DNA of 64,000 bases from contig NW_005201092.1 of the NCBI RefSeq assembly GCF_000372725.1, positions 596,698 to 660,697 on the forward strand, in the 5' to 3' direction. The translations under genes and the position numbers were made by a program. The number at the start of each line of letters is the position of its first letter. Positions within the stretch are counted from its first letter, which is position 1. The stretch comes from Emiliania huxleyi CCMP1516 (Eukaryota > Haptophyta > Isochrysidales > Noelaerhabdaceae). The notes under the pieces were generated by a model that saw only the letters and a list, made by a program, of their open reading frames with translations, was not told where the DNA came from and searched no databases. Positions 22,455 to 34,910 of this stretch are shown piece after piece.

Positions 22455-23510
22455 ATGCGGCTCGGCTTGGCTTTGCTGTGCTGCGCGCTCACTGAGCGCG
22501 CCTGCGGTCTGGCGTCGCTGCAGCCGCCGCGGCTGAGCCGCCGCGCGCGCCGTGCCGCCGCGCCGCTGCTCCGCGAGGTCAACGTCGCGGACCTGCCGCT
22601 GCGGCCGCCGATGGCGCCGGCGACGCTCGTGGAGCATGAGCCGGAGGCGGCGGCGGCGGCGGCGGCGGTGGGGCCGGCGGTGATTGAGGAGGGCGACGAC
22701 GACGAGGAGGAGGCCGGCTTCGAGGAGGCGAGCGTGGTCGTGCTCGACGAGACGGAGGACGAGCGGAGAGCGAGAGTCAAGGCTGAGATGGACGCGGCGG
22801 TCATCGGCGACGCCAACTCCAAGGTTGTGCGCCGCTCAAGCTCATTAGGACTCATGCTGGCTCTCGCCCCGTGCGTGGTGAGGCCGCGCCAGTTCGGAGC
22901 GAGCCCCGTGCTACGCCTGAACGTCAATCAACAGGCTATCATGATCGCAGGCGCCACGCAGGTCGCACCGGAGCTAGATACCGCAGAACCGGGCGCCGTC
23001 GTGCCGACCGGCGGCGTGATAACCGAGTCCGCCGCCGTTGTCGTGCCGGCCGCCGCCGCCGTGATCGAGCCAACCGCCGCTGTGATCGTGCCGACCGGCG
23101 GCGTGATCGTGCCGACCGGCGTGATCGAGTTGCCGCCACTATCGAGCCCGGATGAAGCCGCCGTGGTCGAGCATCCACCGGCCCTCCAGCAGCCGTGGTG
23201 GCGCGGCGTGAGCAAGCCGAGCATTTCAGATGCGGTGCGTCGGTACGGCGGCGCCTACCTCGCGTGCTCCGTCTCGCTGTCGCTCGTGTCCATCTCCCTC
23301 TTCTACGCGCTCGTCTCGGCGGGCATCAACGTGGCCGCCCTCTTCAGCGCGGTCGGCATCACTCTCGCCAGCAAGTACGAGCGGCTCGGCACCTTTGGCC
23401 TCGCATACCTCCTTCACAAGGCCGCGTCGCCCGTCCGCTTCCCGCCCACCCTCGCGCTGACCGTCTTCGCGGCGCGGCACTGGGAGAGGTGGCGGCGAGC
23501 GCCGGCGTGA
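22455..23510 (+). CDS. DUF1279 (FAM210-like) membrane protein, probably organellar
   Basis: Start chosen at ATG 22455 because it opens a hydrophobic then Arg/Ala-rich leader (MRLGLALLCCALTERACGLA, then RLSRRARRAAA), like a signal plus transit peptide for plastid or mitochondrion. The C-terminal 90 residues match DUF1279: RRYGGAYLACSVSLSLVSI, FYALVSAGINVAALF, then GTFGLAYLLHKAASPVRFPP and TLALT, with two hydrophobic helices. FAM210 proteins of this family sit in mitochondrial membranes in animals; related plant proteins are plastidial. The middle (residues about 75-280) is acidic and then a repetitive Val/Pro/Thr linker (VIVPTGGVIVPTG). No intron is needed. The leader hints at organelle import, but which organelle is not decidable. 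Confidence 0.75.
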   Translation: MRLGLALLCCALTERACGLASLQPPRLSRRARRAAAPLLREVNVADLPLRPPMAPATLVEHEPEAAAAAAAVGPAVIEEGDDDEEEAGFEEASVVVLDETEDERRARVKAEMDAAVIGDANSKVVRRSSSLGLMLALAPCVVRPRQFGASPVLRLNVNQQAIMIAGATQVAPELDTAEPGAVVPTGGVITESAAVVVPAAAAVIEPTAAVIVPTGGVIVPTGVIELPPLSSPDEAAVVEHPPALQQPWWRGVSKPSISDAVRRYGGAYLACSVSLSLVSISLFYALVSAGINVAALFSAVGITLASKYERLGTFGLAYLLHKAASPVRFPPTLALTVFAARHWERWRRAPA

Positions 23511-23899
<389 letters not shown>

Positions 23900-24092
23900 C
23901 AAGTAGTACCGATCCTACAGCCTGTAACCGCCGATCCATGGCACGCGTAGCTATGACAGGGACCGCGGCCGCGGACCCGGTGGCGGACGGGGCTGGTGCG
24001 CAAGCGCCGGCCACCGTCGTGCCGCCGGGGATGCGCAGCGGACGCTGGAATGGCTCCGATCGCGTGCAACTGGAGGACGCGGTGCGTCGCAG

Positions 24093-24782
24093 GTCAGGCT
24101 GATAAGGCCTGGCTACGCGACCATCGAGATCGACCTGAAGCACGAGAAGGCCGCGGGCGACCGCGCGTCGGTGCAGGCGGCGGAGCGCTCGTACGTCGAG
24201 CGCACCGCGCCAAAGAAGAAGGAGCTCACCAAGGAGCAGCTCGCGGCTCGGGCCGCGGCACGCAAGGCCAAGAAGGCCCGGCAGAAGGCGCGCCGGGCGA
24301 AGGAGGCTGGCGAGCGCGCCGCGAGCGAGGCCGAGCGCGCGGAGGCCCCGCGGGCGCAGCTGCGCGAGAACATCCAGTACGTGATGGCCGGGCTGCGGAC
24401 TGCAGCTGCGCAGACGCGCAGCCAGGCCGGGTCCAAAATAGAGGTCGAATATTCGCTGCCCCCGGAGAGGGACGACGGATATCGGCGCGGCCCCAGCAAG
24501 GTGTACGCCAAGGTTCCCCAGGGGACCGTGGCGACGACCGTCGCCTCGGACTGGCTCGCAACCGAGCTGGCCGAGTATGGAGAGATAGATGCGGCATGCC
24601 GCGACAGATTCGTCATGCACCTGATGACGGCCGCCGGCGCCTCGGCGCCGGCCGACGCCGTGTTCAGGTTCACAGCCGGCGAGGCGATGCAGACCTCTCG
24701 CCCGATCTCCGCGTCGGGCGAGGAGGACGACGAGGACACCGGCTCCGAGGAGTATTCCGACGACAGGGCGTCCGACCGCTAG
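24093..24782 (+). CDS. unknown basic/acidic protein, 5' end unresolved
   Basis: An open frame from a possible splice acceptor (CGTCGCAG|GTCAGG) at 24093 to a stop at 24780-24782. It reads VRLIRPGYATIEIDLKHEKA, a long Lys/Arg/Ala helix (TAPKKKELTKEQLAARAAAR), then a compact segment VYAKVPQGTVATTVASDWLA and AEYGEIDAACRDRFVMHLMT, and an acidic tail EEDDEDTGSEEYSDD. No family is recognised. There is no in-frame ATG near the beginning, so a first exon upstream (perhaps across the CT repeat) is likely. The charged helix followed by an acidic tail is common in nuclear chaperone-like proteins, but this is only a resemblance. Confidence 0.45.
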   Translation, partial: VRLIRPGYATIEIDLKHEKAAGDRASVQAAERSYVERTAPKKKELTKEQLAARAAARKAKKARQKARRAKEAGERAASEAERAEAPRAQLRENIQYVMAGLRTAAAQTRSQAGSKIEVEYSLPPERDDGYRRGPSKVYAKVPQGTVATTVASDWLATELAEYGEIDAACRDRFVMHLMTAAGASAPADAVFRFTAGEAMQTSRPISASGEEDDEDTGSEEYSDDRASDR

Positions 24783-24982
24783 CTGGCTTCAACCATATCT
24801 TACCCTTTCTGCCCCCCCCTCCTCCGACCCCCCAGGCTAGATGGAGTAGTCAGATGTAGATTCTGCCCCACACAGCCCCTTACCCCTTCACCCTCGCCTC
24901 GCTGCTTGGTGTTTCTGAACACGTAGTCGTCCGCGCTGTGGGGGTTGTGTGTGGGTCCTGTGTCTGGGAGGGAGGGAGTGGG

Positions 24983-25142
24983 GTGCAGGTTGCTCACCCA
25001 CGGCACCGGGCCGGTGCTTGCACTTTGAATGCCGTGGGGCTCCTGCCCGTGTCCGGGCGTGGAGATGCGAGGGTCGCCCCCCCTTGCCCCACCACTTTGT
25101 GTGTGTGGAGACGTTTACCTTACCTTACCTTACCTTAGTACC
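24983..25142 (+). repeat. dispersed repeat with (CTTAC)n tail, copy 2
   Basis: Inverted copy of 4605-4747; ends GTTTACCTTACCTTACCTTA. See copy 1. Confidence 0.6.
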
Positions 25143-25252
25143 AAGAGAGGCGAGAGCCCCTGCACAAACGGACAAAGGAACCCCTTTGTGGACGCTTGGG
25201 CGTAGCCTGCTGGTTTGGGCCCCAAATCAGCCAAATCGGCAAAATACCGGGG

Positions 25253-25335
25253 TATTTTGCGGGTATACCTGGAAAAACACCGGGTATACCTGGAAAAACA
25301 CCGGGTATACCTGGAAAATACCCGGGTAGTTTGCC
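25253..25335. repeat. 21-bp tandem repeat ACCGGGTATACCTGGAAAAAC
   Basis: Three near-identical units (core GGGTATACCTGGAAAA, itself partly palindromic around GTATAC). Related words occur at 22138-22195 (CCCGGTATACCCGAGAAAG). Confidence 0.8.
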
Positions 25336-25679
25336 GATTTCCTAAATTTTGCCCGAGATTTTGCCCCAGACCAGCTCTCAGACTCACAGGGAAACTCGCG
25401 AGTTTCCCGAGGGAAACTCGAGAAAAACAGAATGGAGCTCCAAACACCCTCTGGTTTCCCTGGAAACTTCTGGAAACGCAAAGTGCTGGGGACCCTCTGG
25501 TTTCCCTCTGGGTTGCCGGAAACCCTTGCTTGGACAGGCAGGCCAAGGCACTCCTCCAGCGGGGCTGACGCCCGGTGCTCGACAGGATTTGGCTTCGGGC
25601 GACGCGAACCTGCCCGTGACGCGCGGCGGGGCGAGCGAGGCGGAGGAGGCGCTCGACGAGCTCGAGGCGGAGATTGGCC

Positions 25680-26125
25680 TAAGCACAATATTCTCGAATA
25701 TCTCCGAGAATATAGATGGTCCCGCGCACTTTCGTATTCGAGAATATTCTCGAGAATATAGATGCCCCGGCGCGGCTTTTTCTCAAGAATCTACGAGATT
25801 TCTTCAGCCCTTGACCTTGGTTGACCTCGAGTGTCAAGATATTCTTGAATATTCTCGACGTTACATCGCGGCGTCTATAACGGTCTTGACTACAGCTTCT
25901 CGAAGCAGCTCTTTTGCCCCCTCAACAGTAGGTTTTGGGTCGATGCAGACGGAAATCTTTAAGTTTTGGACGTTCCTGAGCGGTTTGGGAGCACAAACCT
26001 CTACTTTAGAGCGATTTTTGGCGTCCGCTGACCTCTCGCGTGGGGAAAATATTCTCAATATTCGAGAATATTCTCGGGAATATAGATGGTCTGGCGAGAA
26101 TATAAGCAAAAGAATATAGATAGTA
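25680..26125. repeat. AT-rich segment with nested GAATATTC palindromes
   Basis: GAGAATATTCTCGAGAATAT and close variants recur at 25690-25770, 25835-25860 and 26045-26120, often followed by AGATGG. The region is far more AT-rich than its surroundings. No gene is seen except a short coding-like stretch near 25590-25680. Confidence 0.6.
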
Positions 26126-26376
26126 CTTGGCGAGAAAAGCGTGCTTAGGCTAAGGCGGAGATACTCAGCCAGCTCTCGCCGGCCGGGCTGGCCGGTGGGG
26201 GGAGTGATGAGGATACGTAGCACTAGAGGTCACGTTTGACTTAGCCGCTCTTGGCTGTGGCGAAGCGCGATTCCACCTCTTTCCATAGAGTGAGAGAAGA
26301 GAGATTTAAAAAAGAAAACGTGCGCCTGCTGTGTCGGCGGCCGAGTTTGGCAGCCGCTCAGATCTCTTGCATCACG

Positions 26377-29300
26377 ATGCTGCCGCCTGCTCTGATCTTC
26401 TGCTTCGGCCTGCCCGGCAGTGGAGGCGCGGCGACGCCGCCGGGAGCGGTTTTCTCTCAGGCGACGCACTCAACCTGGGAGAGCTTCCCTTCAGCGGGTC
26501 GGTGTACGAGCGATCTCGACGCCTTTGTGTGTCGTGGACCTGCCTCGGACTGCTCCAGACAGCGCTGCGTTGACTCTTGCGAAGGAGCTCACCCCACCAC
26601 GACGAACGTCGAGTACCATTGCGATTCCGAGGGATGCTGGTGCTTCTGCCAGTCCGGCTGCGATTGCCTGCAAAGCGTGGGCGAAAGCAGCACGTGGGCG
26701 CCGGTTGGCACGCTTGTTCTTCCGGAGGCATGCCTCCACCTTCGGGGCGACGCGGCACGACGTCGACGTCGGCTCGGCAATTCCGATCCACCGCGGTCGC
26801 CCCCTCCGCCGCCATCGCCGCCGCTTTTGCCTGGCTTGAGCGTCCAGGTCGACGGCCCGTGCCCGCTCACCGACGGCGGCGCCTGCGCCACCTCGCCACA
26901 CTACCTGGACGGTGAGTACGGCCCTGAGGAGCGGTGCGAGTTCACAAATGTGCCGCCGAGCCCACTGGTCTCCATCGCCTTCGACGCGGAGCCTCACGCC
27001 GACTGCGCCTACGACTACCTCGTCGTCAACGGTGTGAAGTACTGCGGCACCTCTGGCCCGTCTGGGATCGTGCCGTCGGATGGCAACATCACCTGGAGCT
27101 CGGACGGTGGAGTGTCCGCGGCCGGCTGGAAGATCTGCTGGGCCAACGCGCCTCCGCAGATGCCGCCGCCTCCTAGCCAACCGCCGCCACCGTCACCCCC
27201 GCCGCCATCGCCGCATCTGCCTGGTCTGAGCGTCCAGGTCGACGGCCCGTGCCCGCTCACCGACGGCGGCGCCTGCGCCACCTCGCCAAACTACTCGGAC
27301 GGTGAGTACGGCCCTGAGGAGCGGTGCGAGTTCACCAATGTGCCGCCGAGCCCGCTGGTCTCCCTCGCCTTCGACGTGGAGGGAGACGATGACCCTGACT
27401 GGGACTACGACGGCAACGGCGACCCCACAGACGACTGCCCCTTCGACTACCTCATCGTCAGCGGCGTGAAGTACTGCGGCACCTCTGGCCCGACTGGGAT
27501 CGTGCCGTCGGATGGCAACATCACCTGGGTCTCGGACTATTCGGTGTCCGCGGCCGGCTGGAAGATCTGCTGGGCCAACGCGCCGCCGCAGATGCCGCCA
27601 CCTACGCCGCAACCGCCGGCGCCGCCACAAGAGTGTGTCTGCGCCCCGGAATGGACATCCGACGACACTGAAGAGTGCCAGGAGACGCAGTACGGCTGCG
27701 AGACGACCGCGTGTGATGGCGATGGTCGGCCATGGTGCCTTGTGCTGCAAATACCGTGCTCGTACGCCGACGCAGACTCGGGCGTCAACACTGGCGAAGA
27801 TGGTGGCGGCTGGATCTACTGCATCGTGCCGTCACCACCGCCACCCCCGCCGTCACCCCCGCCGCCATCGCCGCCGCTTCTGCCTGGCCTGCACGTCCAG
27901 GTCGTCGGCCCGTGCGCTCTCACCGACGGCGGCGCCTGCGCCACCTCGCCACGCTACCCAGACAAGTACGGCCCTGACGAGTGGTGCGAGTTCACCAATG
28001 TGCCGCCCAACCTGCTGGTCTCCCTCGCCTTCGACGTGGAGGGAGACGATTACCCTTACTACGACTATGACGGGAACGGCGACCCCACAGATGACTGCCC
28101 CGACTACCTTTTCGTCAGCGGCGTGAAGTACTGCGGCACCTCTGGCCCGACTGGGATCGTGCCGGCGGATGGCAAGATCACCTGGAGCTCGGACTATGCG
28201 ACGTCCGCGGCCGGCTGGAAGATCTGCTGGGCCAACACGCCTCCGCAGATGCCGCCACCGTCACCCCCGCCGCCATCGCCGCCGCTTTTGCCTGGCTTGA
28301 GCGTCCAGGTCGACGGCCCGTGCCCGCTCACCGACGGCGGCGCGTGCGCCACCTCGCCGCACTACCCGGACGGTGAGTACGGCCCTTACGAGTGGTGCGA
28401 GTTCACCAATGTGCCGCCCAACCCGTTGGTCTCCCTCGCCTTCGACGTGCAGGGAGACGATACACCTTACAACGACTACGACGGGAACGGCGACCCGACT
28501 GACGACTGCCGCTTCGACTACCTCGTCGTCAGCGGCGTGAAGTACTGCGGCACCTCTGGCCCGACTGGGATCGTGCCCTCGGATGGCAACATCACCTGGG
28601 TCTCGGACAATTCGGTGTCCGCGGCCGGCTGGAAGATCTGCTGGGCCAACGCGCCTCCGCAGATGCCGCAGCCACCTAGCCAACCGCCGCCGCCACCACC
28701 GCCGCCACCGCCGCCACCACCGCCACCGCCGCCACCACCGTCGCCGCCGCCCGCCTCACCGGCGCCCCTGCTGTGCGCTGCGCTCCACACCTCGTATGTG
28801 TCGTGCGAGGGCGCCAATCAGGGCGAGTACTTTGGCGAATTCGATTCACCTGCCGAATGCGTACCCACCGCAAACGCGGCGGGCTGCTCGGTGTTCATGT
28901 TCGCAACTGCACAACCACAGTGGGGATGCCGCTGCTGCACCAACCCCACTGGCGCAGTGAGCCATTCCACCTGGAGCCTCTATCACGCTTCAGCGTGCCC
29001 GCCGCCACCGCCGTCCCCGCCACATCTGCCTGGCCTGAGCGTCCAGGTCGACGGCCCGTGCCCGCTCACCGACGGCGGCGCCTGCGCCACAACGCCAAAC
29101 TACCCGGACGGTGAGTACGGCCCTGATGAGCGGTGCGAGTTCACCAATGTGCCGCCCAACCCGCTGGTCTCCCTCGCCTTCGACGTGGAGCCTTACGCCG
29201 ACTGCCGCTTCGACTACCTCGTCGTCAGCGGCGTGAAGTACTGCGGCACCTCTGGCCCGACTGGGATCGTGCCGTCGGATGGCAAGATCACCTGGAGCTC

Positions 29301-32300
29301 GGACTATGCGACGTCCGCGGCCGGCTGGAAGATCTGCTGGGCCAACGCGCCTCCGCAGATGCCGCAGCCACCTAGCCAACCGCCGCCGCCACCCGCGCCG
29401 CCATCCCCGCCGTCACCGCCGTCATCCCCGCCGCTCCTGCCTGGCTTGAGCGTCCAGGTCGACGGCCCGTGCCCGCTCACCGACGGCGGCGCCTGCGCCA
29501 CCTCGCCGCACTACCTGGACGGTGAGTACGGCCCTGATGAGCGGTGCGAGTTCATCAATGTGCCGCCCAACCCGCTGGTCTCCCTCGCCTTCGACGTGCA
29601 GGGAGACGATGACCCTTACTACGACTACGACGGCAACGGCGACCCCACAGACGACTGCCCCTACGACTACCTCGTCGTCAACGGCGTGAGGTACTGCGGC
29701 ACCTCTGGCCCGACTGGGATCGTGCCATCGGATGGCAACATCACCTGGGTCGGCTGGTTCTACGGCTGGACCGGCTGGAAGATCTGCTGGGCCAACGCGC
29801 CGCCGCAGATGCCGCCGCCTCTGCCACCCCGGACGCCACCGCAGCCGCCCTCGCCGCCTCCGCCGCCCTCGCCGCCTCCGCCGCCCTCGCCGCCATCGTC
29901 GCCCTCGCCGCCCTCGCCGCCACCGTCCCCTCCATCACCGCCATCTTCGCCGCCGCTCCCGCCGCTCACTCCCGCGACCTTTCTCGTCGAGACCGTCGAC
30001 CAGCTGCGCGAGCGGCTCAAAGACGCCGAGGGCGCTCCCAGCGCCAACGTGTCGCTGCAGCTGCAGCGCGACGCACTCTTCCTTCTCGGCGGCAGCGAGC
30101 TGTCGTGCCGCACCCCAATCGAAGTCTCGATCCGGAGCAGCCCCAGCTCGACCGCCATCATGAACGCCGAGGGCATGTCGCGCCACTTCCTCGTCTCGGG
30201 CGGCTGCCGCCTGACGCTGGAGGGCGACATCACCCTCGTCAACGGTGCCGCGGACGGCGACGGCGGCTCCCTTCTGATTGAGGACGGCGAGGCGACCCTT
30301 CGCGGCGTCACCATCAGCAACTCCTCCGCCGGCGGGGACGGCGGCGGCATCGCCTCCAAGCAGGGCAGCCGCCTCGGCCTCCAGGCGGTGACCGTCTCGG
30401 GCTGCAAAGCGGGAAATAGCGGCGGCGGGCTATTTGCCGAGCTGTCGCAGAGCCTCGTCATCAGGGGCTCCGCCTTTGAGCGCAACGAGGCTGACAAGGG
30501 CGCTGCGATCGAGTACGCCTCCCAGGACACGGACAGCGAGACCGCCCTCATCGTCGGCACCACTTTCGAGGGCAACGTCGGCGAGACGACCGTCAGCTCG
30601 AACGCGCCCATCAGCTGGACCTGCGAGCGCGGGCAGTACATGCCGCGCACGAGCGGCGACGGGGAGGACGCCTTCTCCGGCGACTTCACCGGCTGCCTGA
30701 AGGAGTGCGCCGCCGGCTTCTTCGGGAACGAGACCGACCTGAGCAGCCCCACCTGCAGCGGGCAGTGCCCTCAAGGCCGCTACTGCGTCGAGGGCACCGC
30801 CGACCCGACGCCGTGCCCCCGCGGCACGATGATGCCGGCGCGCGGCGCGGCGAGCGAGGATGCTTGTCTGCCGTGCGCCCCCGGCCAGTATCAGCCCCTC
30901 ACAGGCCAGGCGGACTGCCTCGCCTGTCCTCCGGGGAGCTACTCGGCGGCTGTCGGGCAGTCGTCTTGCGAGCCGTGTCCAAAGGGCGGCTCCTGCAATG
31001 AAGTGGGCGCCGCCACGAGCATGGTCTGGGAGCCCTGTCCCGCAGGCAGCTTCAACCCGAACAACGGCTCCAACTCGAGCGCCGCGTGCGAGCTCTGCCC
31101 TGCCGGCACCGCGAGCGCGACGCCGGGAGCGAAGAGCGGCGACACGTGCGCTCCATGCCGGCCAGGTAGCTTCGCCGCCACGCCTGGCCTCTCCCAGTGC
31201 GAGCTCTGTAAGCCCGGCACCACCTCTGGCGCCGGCAGCGTATCGTGCGACGAGTGTACTGCAGGCACGTACGCCGCCAACCCTGGCCAGGGGGAATGCA
31301 CCCTCTGCCCCTATCCCTTGAGTAGTGGGCGCGGCGACGTCACCTGCTCGATCTGCAAAGAGGGCTTCTACTTGAAGGACTCGAGCGCCAATCCAGACGA
31401 CATCTTCATAAACCCGACCAAGTACTGCAAGGATTGCCCTTCAAACGCCGACTGCAGCGCCGGCACCGCCCTCGCGTCCCTCGGCGTGGACGTCGGCTAC
31501 TGGCGCGCCTCCACCGCCACCTCGGAGCTCCACCGTTGTGACTCAGAGACGTGCTCTGGTAGCTCCGGCCAGCCCAGCCGCCGCCGCCTCACCGACGGAG
31601 ATGACGACCCATACTGCACCGCCGGCCACACCGGCCCGCTCTGCGAGGTCTGCGTCGCGGACTCGGACTACTTTAGCTCTGCCGAGGGGCGCTGCGTCGC
31701 CTGCCCCTCGACGGCCCGCTCCGCCGGCGTCTTTGTTGGCTTTGTCATCGTCATTGCCGTGCTCGCCGGCGCCTACGCTGGGCTCCGTCACCTCCCCTTC
31801 TCCCGCCGCCTCCGGAAGCAAGCCACCCGCATCGAGTCCGAGGTCGGCCTGCAGCCCAAGTTCAAGATCGTCGTCGGCTTCTACCAGGTGAGCAGCATCC
31901 TCGGCCTCGTCTACGGCGTCCGCCTCGACGAGCACTTTACGCGCTGGCTCGACGTGCTCAAGCTGTTCAGCCTGGACCTGTTCGGCGTTGCCATCCCGGG
32001 CCGCTGCATCGGAGCCATGAGCACGCGCTTGCTCGTCGCGGGCCTCTGGCCGTACGCCGCCGTCGCCTTCGTGTCGCTCGCCATCGTGGCGGTGGCGGCG
32101 GCACTCAACGTCAAGCAGAAGCAGGCCTGCATATTCGATCGCAATCTCTTTGGCCGCATACTCTACTGGGCGATCTTCATCTTCTACCTCGTGCTCCCCT
32201 CCGTCTCGCGCTCCATCTTCAGCGCGAGGCTGTGCGAGTCCTTTGGCTACGACGACGCGACGGGCCAGCGCATCAGCTACCTGCTCGCCGACCCGTCGCG

Positions 32301-34266
32301 CACGTGCGACGCCGGTCCGACGTGGGACGACGAGACGGGCGGACTCGCGCCGTACTTTTGGGCCTTCTTCGCCCTCTGGCCCGTCCTCGTGCCGCTCGGC
32401 TTCTTGGCGCTGCTGCTCCGGGTCCGCAAGCCCGTGGCTGCGCAGCGCGCAACGCCGCTCTCCAGCGCGACGAGCTTCCTCTGGCGGGACTACTCTGCCG
32501 GCCTCCTCTTCTGGGAGGTGCTCGACCTGGTCCGCAAGATCTTCCTCACCTCGATGGTGCTCTTCATCGACCAGGAGTATGGCTCCAGGAAGCTGCTGCG
32601 CACCGTGGTCGCCGCCGTCGTCTCGGCCATGTTTCTCACTCTTCTCGCCCTCGCCCGTCCCTACCGGCGCTCCGACGACCTTTGCCTCGCGTGCATCGCC
32701 AACCTGCTCCTCACATGCTGCTTCGCCTCGGGAGTGGTCATCCAGGTCCGCGCCCCCGCTGAAATTCCTCGCCGTCCCTCTCTGTCTCCCGTAACCGCGC
32801 AACTCACCACACCCGCCGCCCTCGCCACCGCAGCTGTGCGACAGCACCATGTACGAGGACATGTGCTACAACCTCGTCGGCTACCAGACCTCGCGCGGCG
32901 CCAGCACCTTTGCCGTCGTCCTCACCGCGGTCATGCTCGCCGTCTCGCTAGTCGTCATCCTCGTATCGGCGGTCAGCGCCGCGAGGGCGAAGACCATGCG
33001 GCTCGTCTCGTCGATGCGCGAGCCGATGCGCGACGGCATCACCCTCGCCGACGGTCAGCAGTGGCACCTCTTCCTCAGCCACGTCTGGAGCACGGGGCAG
33101 GTTTGCCACCCCTTGCCCCACCGCTTAAGGTGCGGATAAACCTGACCTGCCTTCCTCCCGTGTAGGACGCCGTCGACGTCATCAAGAATGAGCTCCAGCA
33201 GTTCCTGCCCGGCTGCGAGATTTTTCTCGACGTCGACGACCTCAAGAACATCGGAGAGCTGGAGGCGTACATTGGTCGCTCGCAGGTGGTGCTCTGCTTC
33301 CTGTCGCGGGGCTACCTGCGCTCAACGAACTGCTTGCGAGAGATCCGCGCCGCGCTGGAGATGGGCAAGCCGCTCGTGCTCGTCCACGAGGCAGACCCGG
33401 ACAAAGGCGGAGGCACGCTCGCCGAGCTGCGATCCGAGTGCCCCGAGGAGCTGCGGGCTGACATCTTCGACGCCGGCTGGCCGATGGTGGTGTGGCATCG
33501 GATCGCGGCCTTCCAGCACGTCTCGCTCAAGGTCATCGCCGAGGCGCTGCTGCTGAAGACGCCAAAGTACGAGGGCGAGGACGAGCTGCCCCTGTGCATC
33601 CCGGGCGAGATCCGAGCCGACGGCCTCGCCTTCCCCAAGCCGGTGATTCTCTGGGCCTCGACTTTGAATGACGGGGCGCGAGGGCTTGCCGATGCGGTCG
33701 CGGCGGCTGTGCCTGATGGCATATCGATCACCGACGCACCGCCCTCGTGCCTCTTCTCGCTGCCTCGCTCCTCGCGCCCCTCGCGCATCTCCTCGCTGCT
33801 CTCTTCGCTACCTCGACGCGCGAGAAGAGAAGGCGGCGGCGAGGCGACGCACATGCTGCTCTACCTGAAGGAGGCGACCTGGGCCGACAATGGCGCCGAG
33901 GCGCTCGCAGAGCAGGTGCGCGCCGCGCGCCGCGCCGAGCTGCCGCTCGTCATGGCGCACGAGAACGACGCCGTTCGTGGCGGCTGCATCTTTGCCCACT
34001 TTTTTGAGGTGACGCCACGCGATCTGCTCTCCGATGGGCTGTACAACGACCTCGCCGTCGGCTGCCACTCGAACCCGCACCGGCAGGTGTCGCTCGCCCT
34101 CCTCGCAAAGGCGCTCGGAGCGACCAAGCAGACGGCTCAGTCGCGCGTGCGCCGCGCCACTGTCACTCGATCGATGCAGACCCGCGGCTCCTCTTCGAAC
34201 ACGGAGCCGTCGAATGGCGACGACGCTGTGGAAGAGTCAGCGACGCAGGACCGCCAGATGGTCTGA
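26377..34266 (+). CDS. large receptor-like membrane protein: CUB repeats, beta-helix, GCC2/GCC3, membrane spans, TIR
   Basis: Exons 26377-32745, 32834-33100 and 33166-34266 (GT-AG introns of 88 and 65 nt, phases agree) give 2578 residues. ATG 26377 opens a signal peptide (MLPPALIFCFGLPGSGGAA). Six CUB-like modules start near residues 154, 284, 505, 641, 887 and 1024. Each reads SVQVDGPCPLTDGGACATSP, ERCEFTNVPP, VKYCGTSGPTGIVPSDG, AAGWKICWANAPP, and is joined by PPPSPPP linkers; two linkers hold extra Cys-rich domains. A right-handed beta-helix-like region (about 1200-1405) and GCC2/GCC3 repeats (PCPxGTxxxxxGAxxxxxCxPC, about 1415-1780) follow, then about eight membrane spans (from 1783 to about 2175). 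The cytoplasmic end is a TIR domain: WHLFLSHVWSTGQ, CEIFLDVDDLKNIGELEAYI, VVLCFLSRGYLRSTNCLREI, with the CxxE glutamate of NAD-cleaving TIRs retained. A weaker second TIR-like segment (about 2345-2540) follows. A role in surface sensing is inferred, not shown. Confidence 0.85.
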
Positions 34267-34910
34267 GGAGAACGCCTTTTGCTGCACAGTAAACCGCACA
34301 CGCACATACACACGCATGCACGCGCGCACAACACACCACCCGCAGAGCCCCTGCACAAACGAATTGAGCAACCTTCCCCTGTGTGGAGCTGTGGACGCTT
34401 GGGCGTGGATAGGGGTCCGATCTTGGAAAGAACTTAAGGTTACTTTGCGCGGACGAAAAGGGCGACGGTTGTCACCTCGTCGGGGTTGTGATCTCGGCAT
34501 TTGTTACGCCGCGACTTGCGATAACACACTGTCAACTTCTGATCGTTGTGTGTCTCTTATCGTTGTGTGTCGTTTTCTTTTTCGCGCTGCACCGCTTTTC
34601 TCAGATCTCAGAATTTAACACGAGGTTTCGTGACGGGGCCCGAACCCCGCGGGGGCGCGCACACACACAAGCGCAACCACAGACACACACCTCTCATCTC
34701 ACACGTCGCATGACACGCACTCGCATGGTTTCCCGTCTGGGGCAAAGGGGGGAGGGCACGCAGCACCCCTCACAAGTCATCCAGTTGCGCCACGGCCGGC
34801 TGGTGCCGTGCGCTGCCTCTCTCACTGGCTGGTGGGACGACGATCGAGCACCAGAGCACAGCCCGTGCGCCGGCTCACGGACGCAAGGATTACACCACGA
34901 TCCGCAATCA
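34267..34910. other. intergenic between two convergent genes
   Basis: CA-rich stretch (34297-34340) and a motif CCCCTGCACAAACGAATTGA, followed by TGTGGACGCTTGGGCGT, that also occurs near 25155-25205. No gene recognised. Confidence 0.4.

Noticed and set aside
25349-26119. 256-codon plus frame before the receptor gene
   Set aside because: Mostly translated palindromes and tandem repeats; only a stretch of about 30 codons looks coding and it has no partner.
26251-26376. Upstream start for the receptor gene
   Set aside because: The extra 42 residues are charged and would bury the signal peptide; ATG 26377 is preferred.
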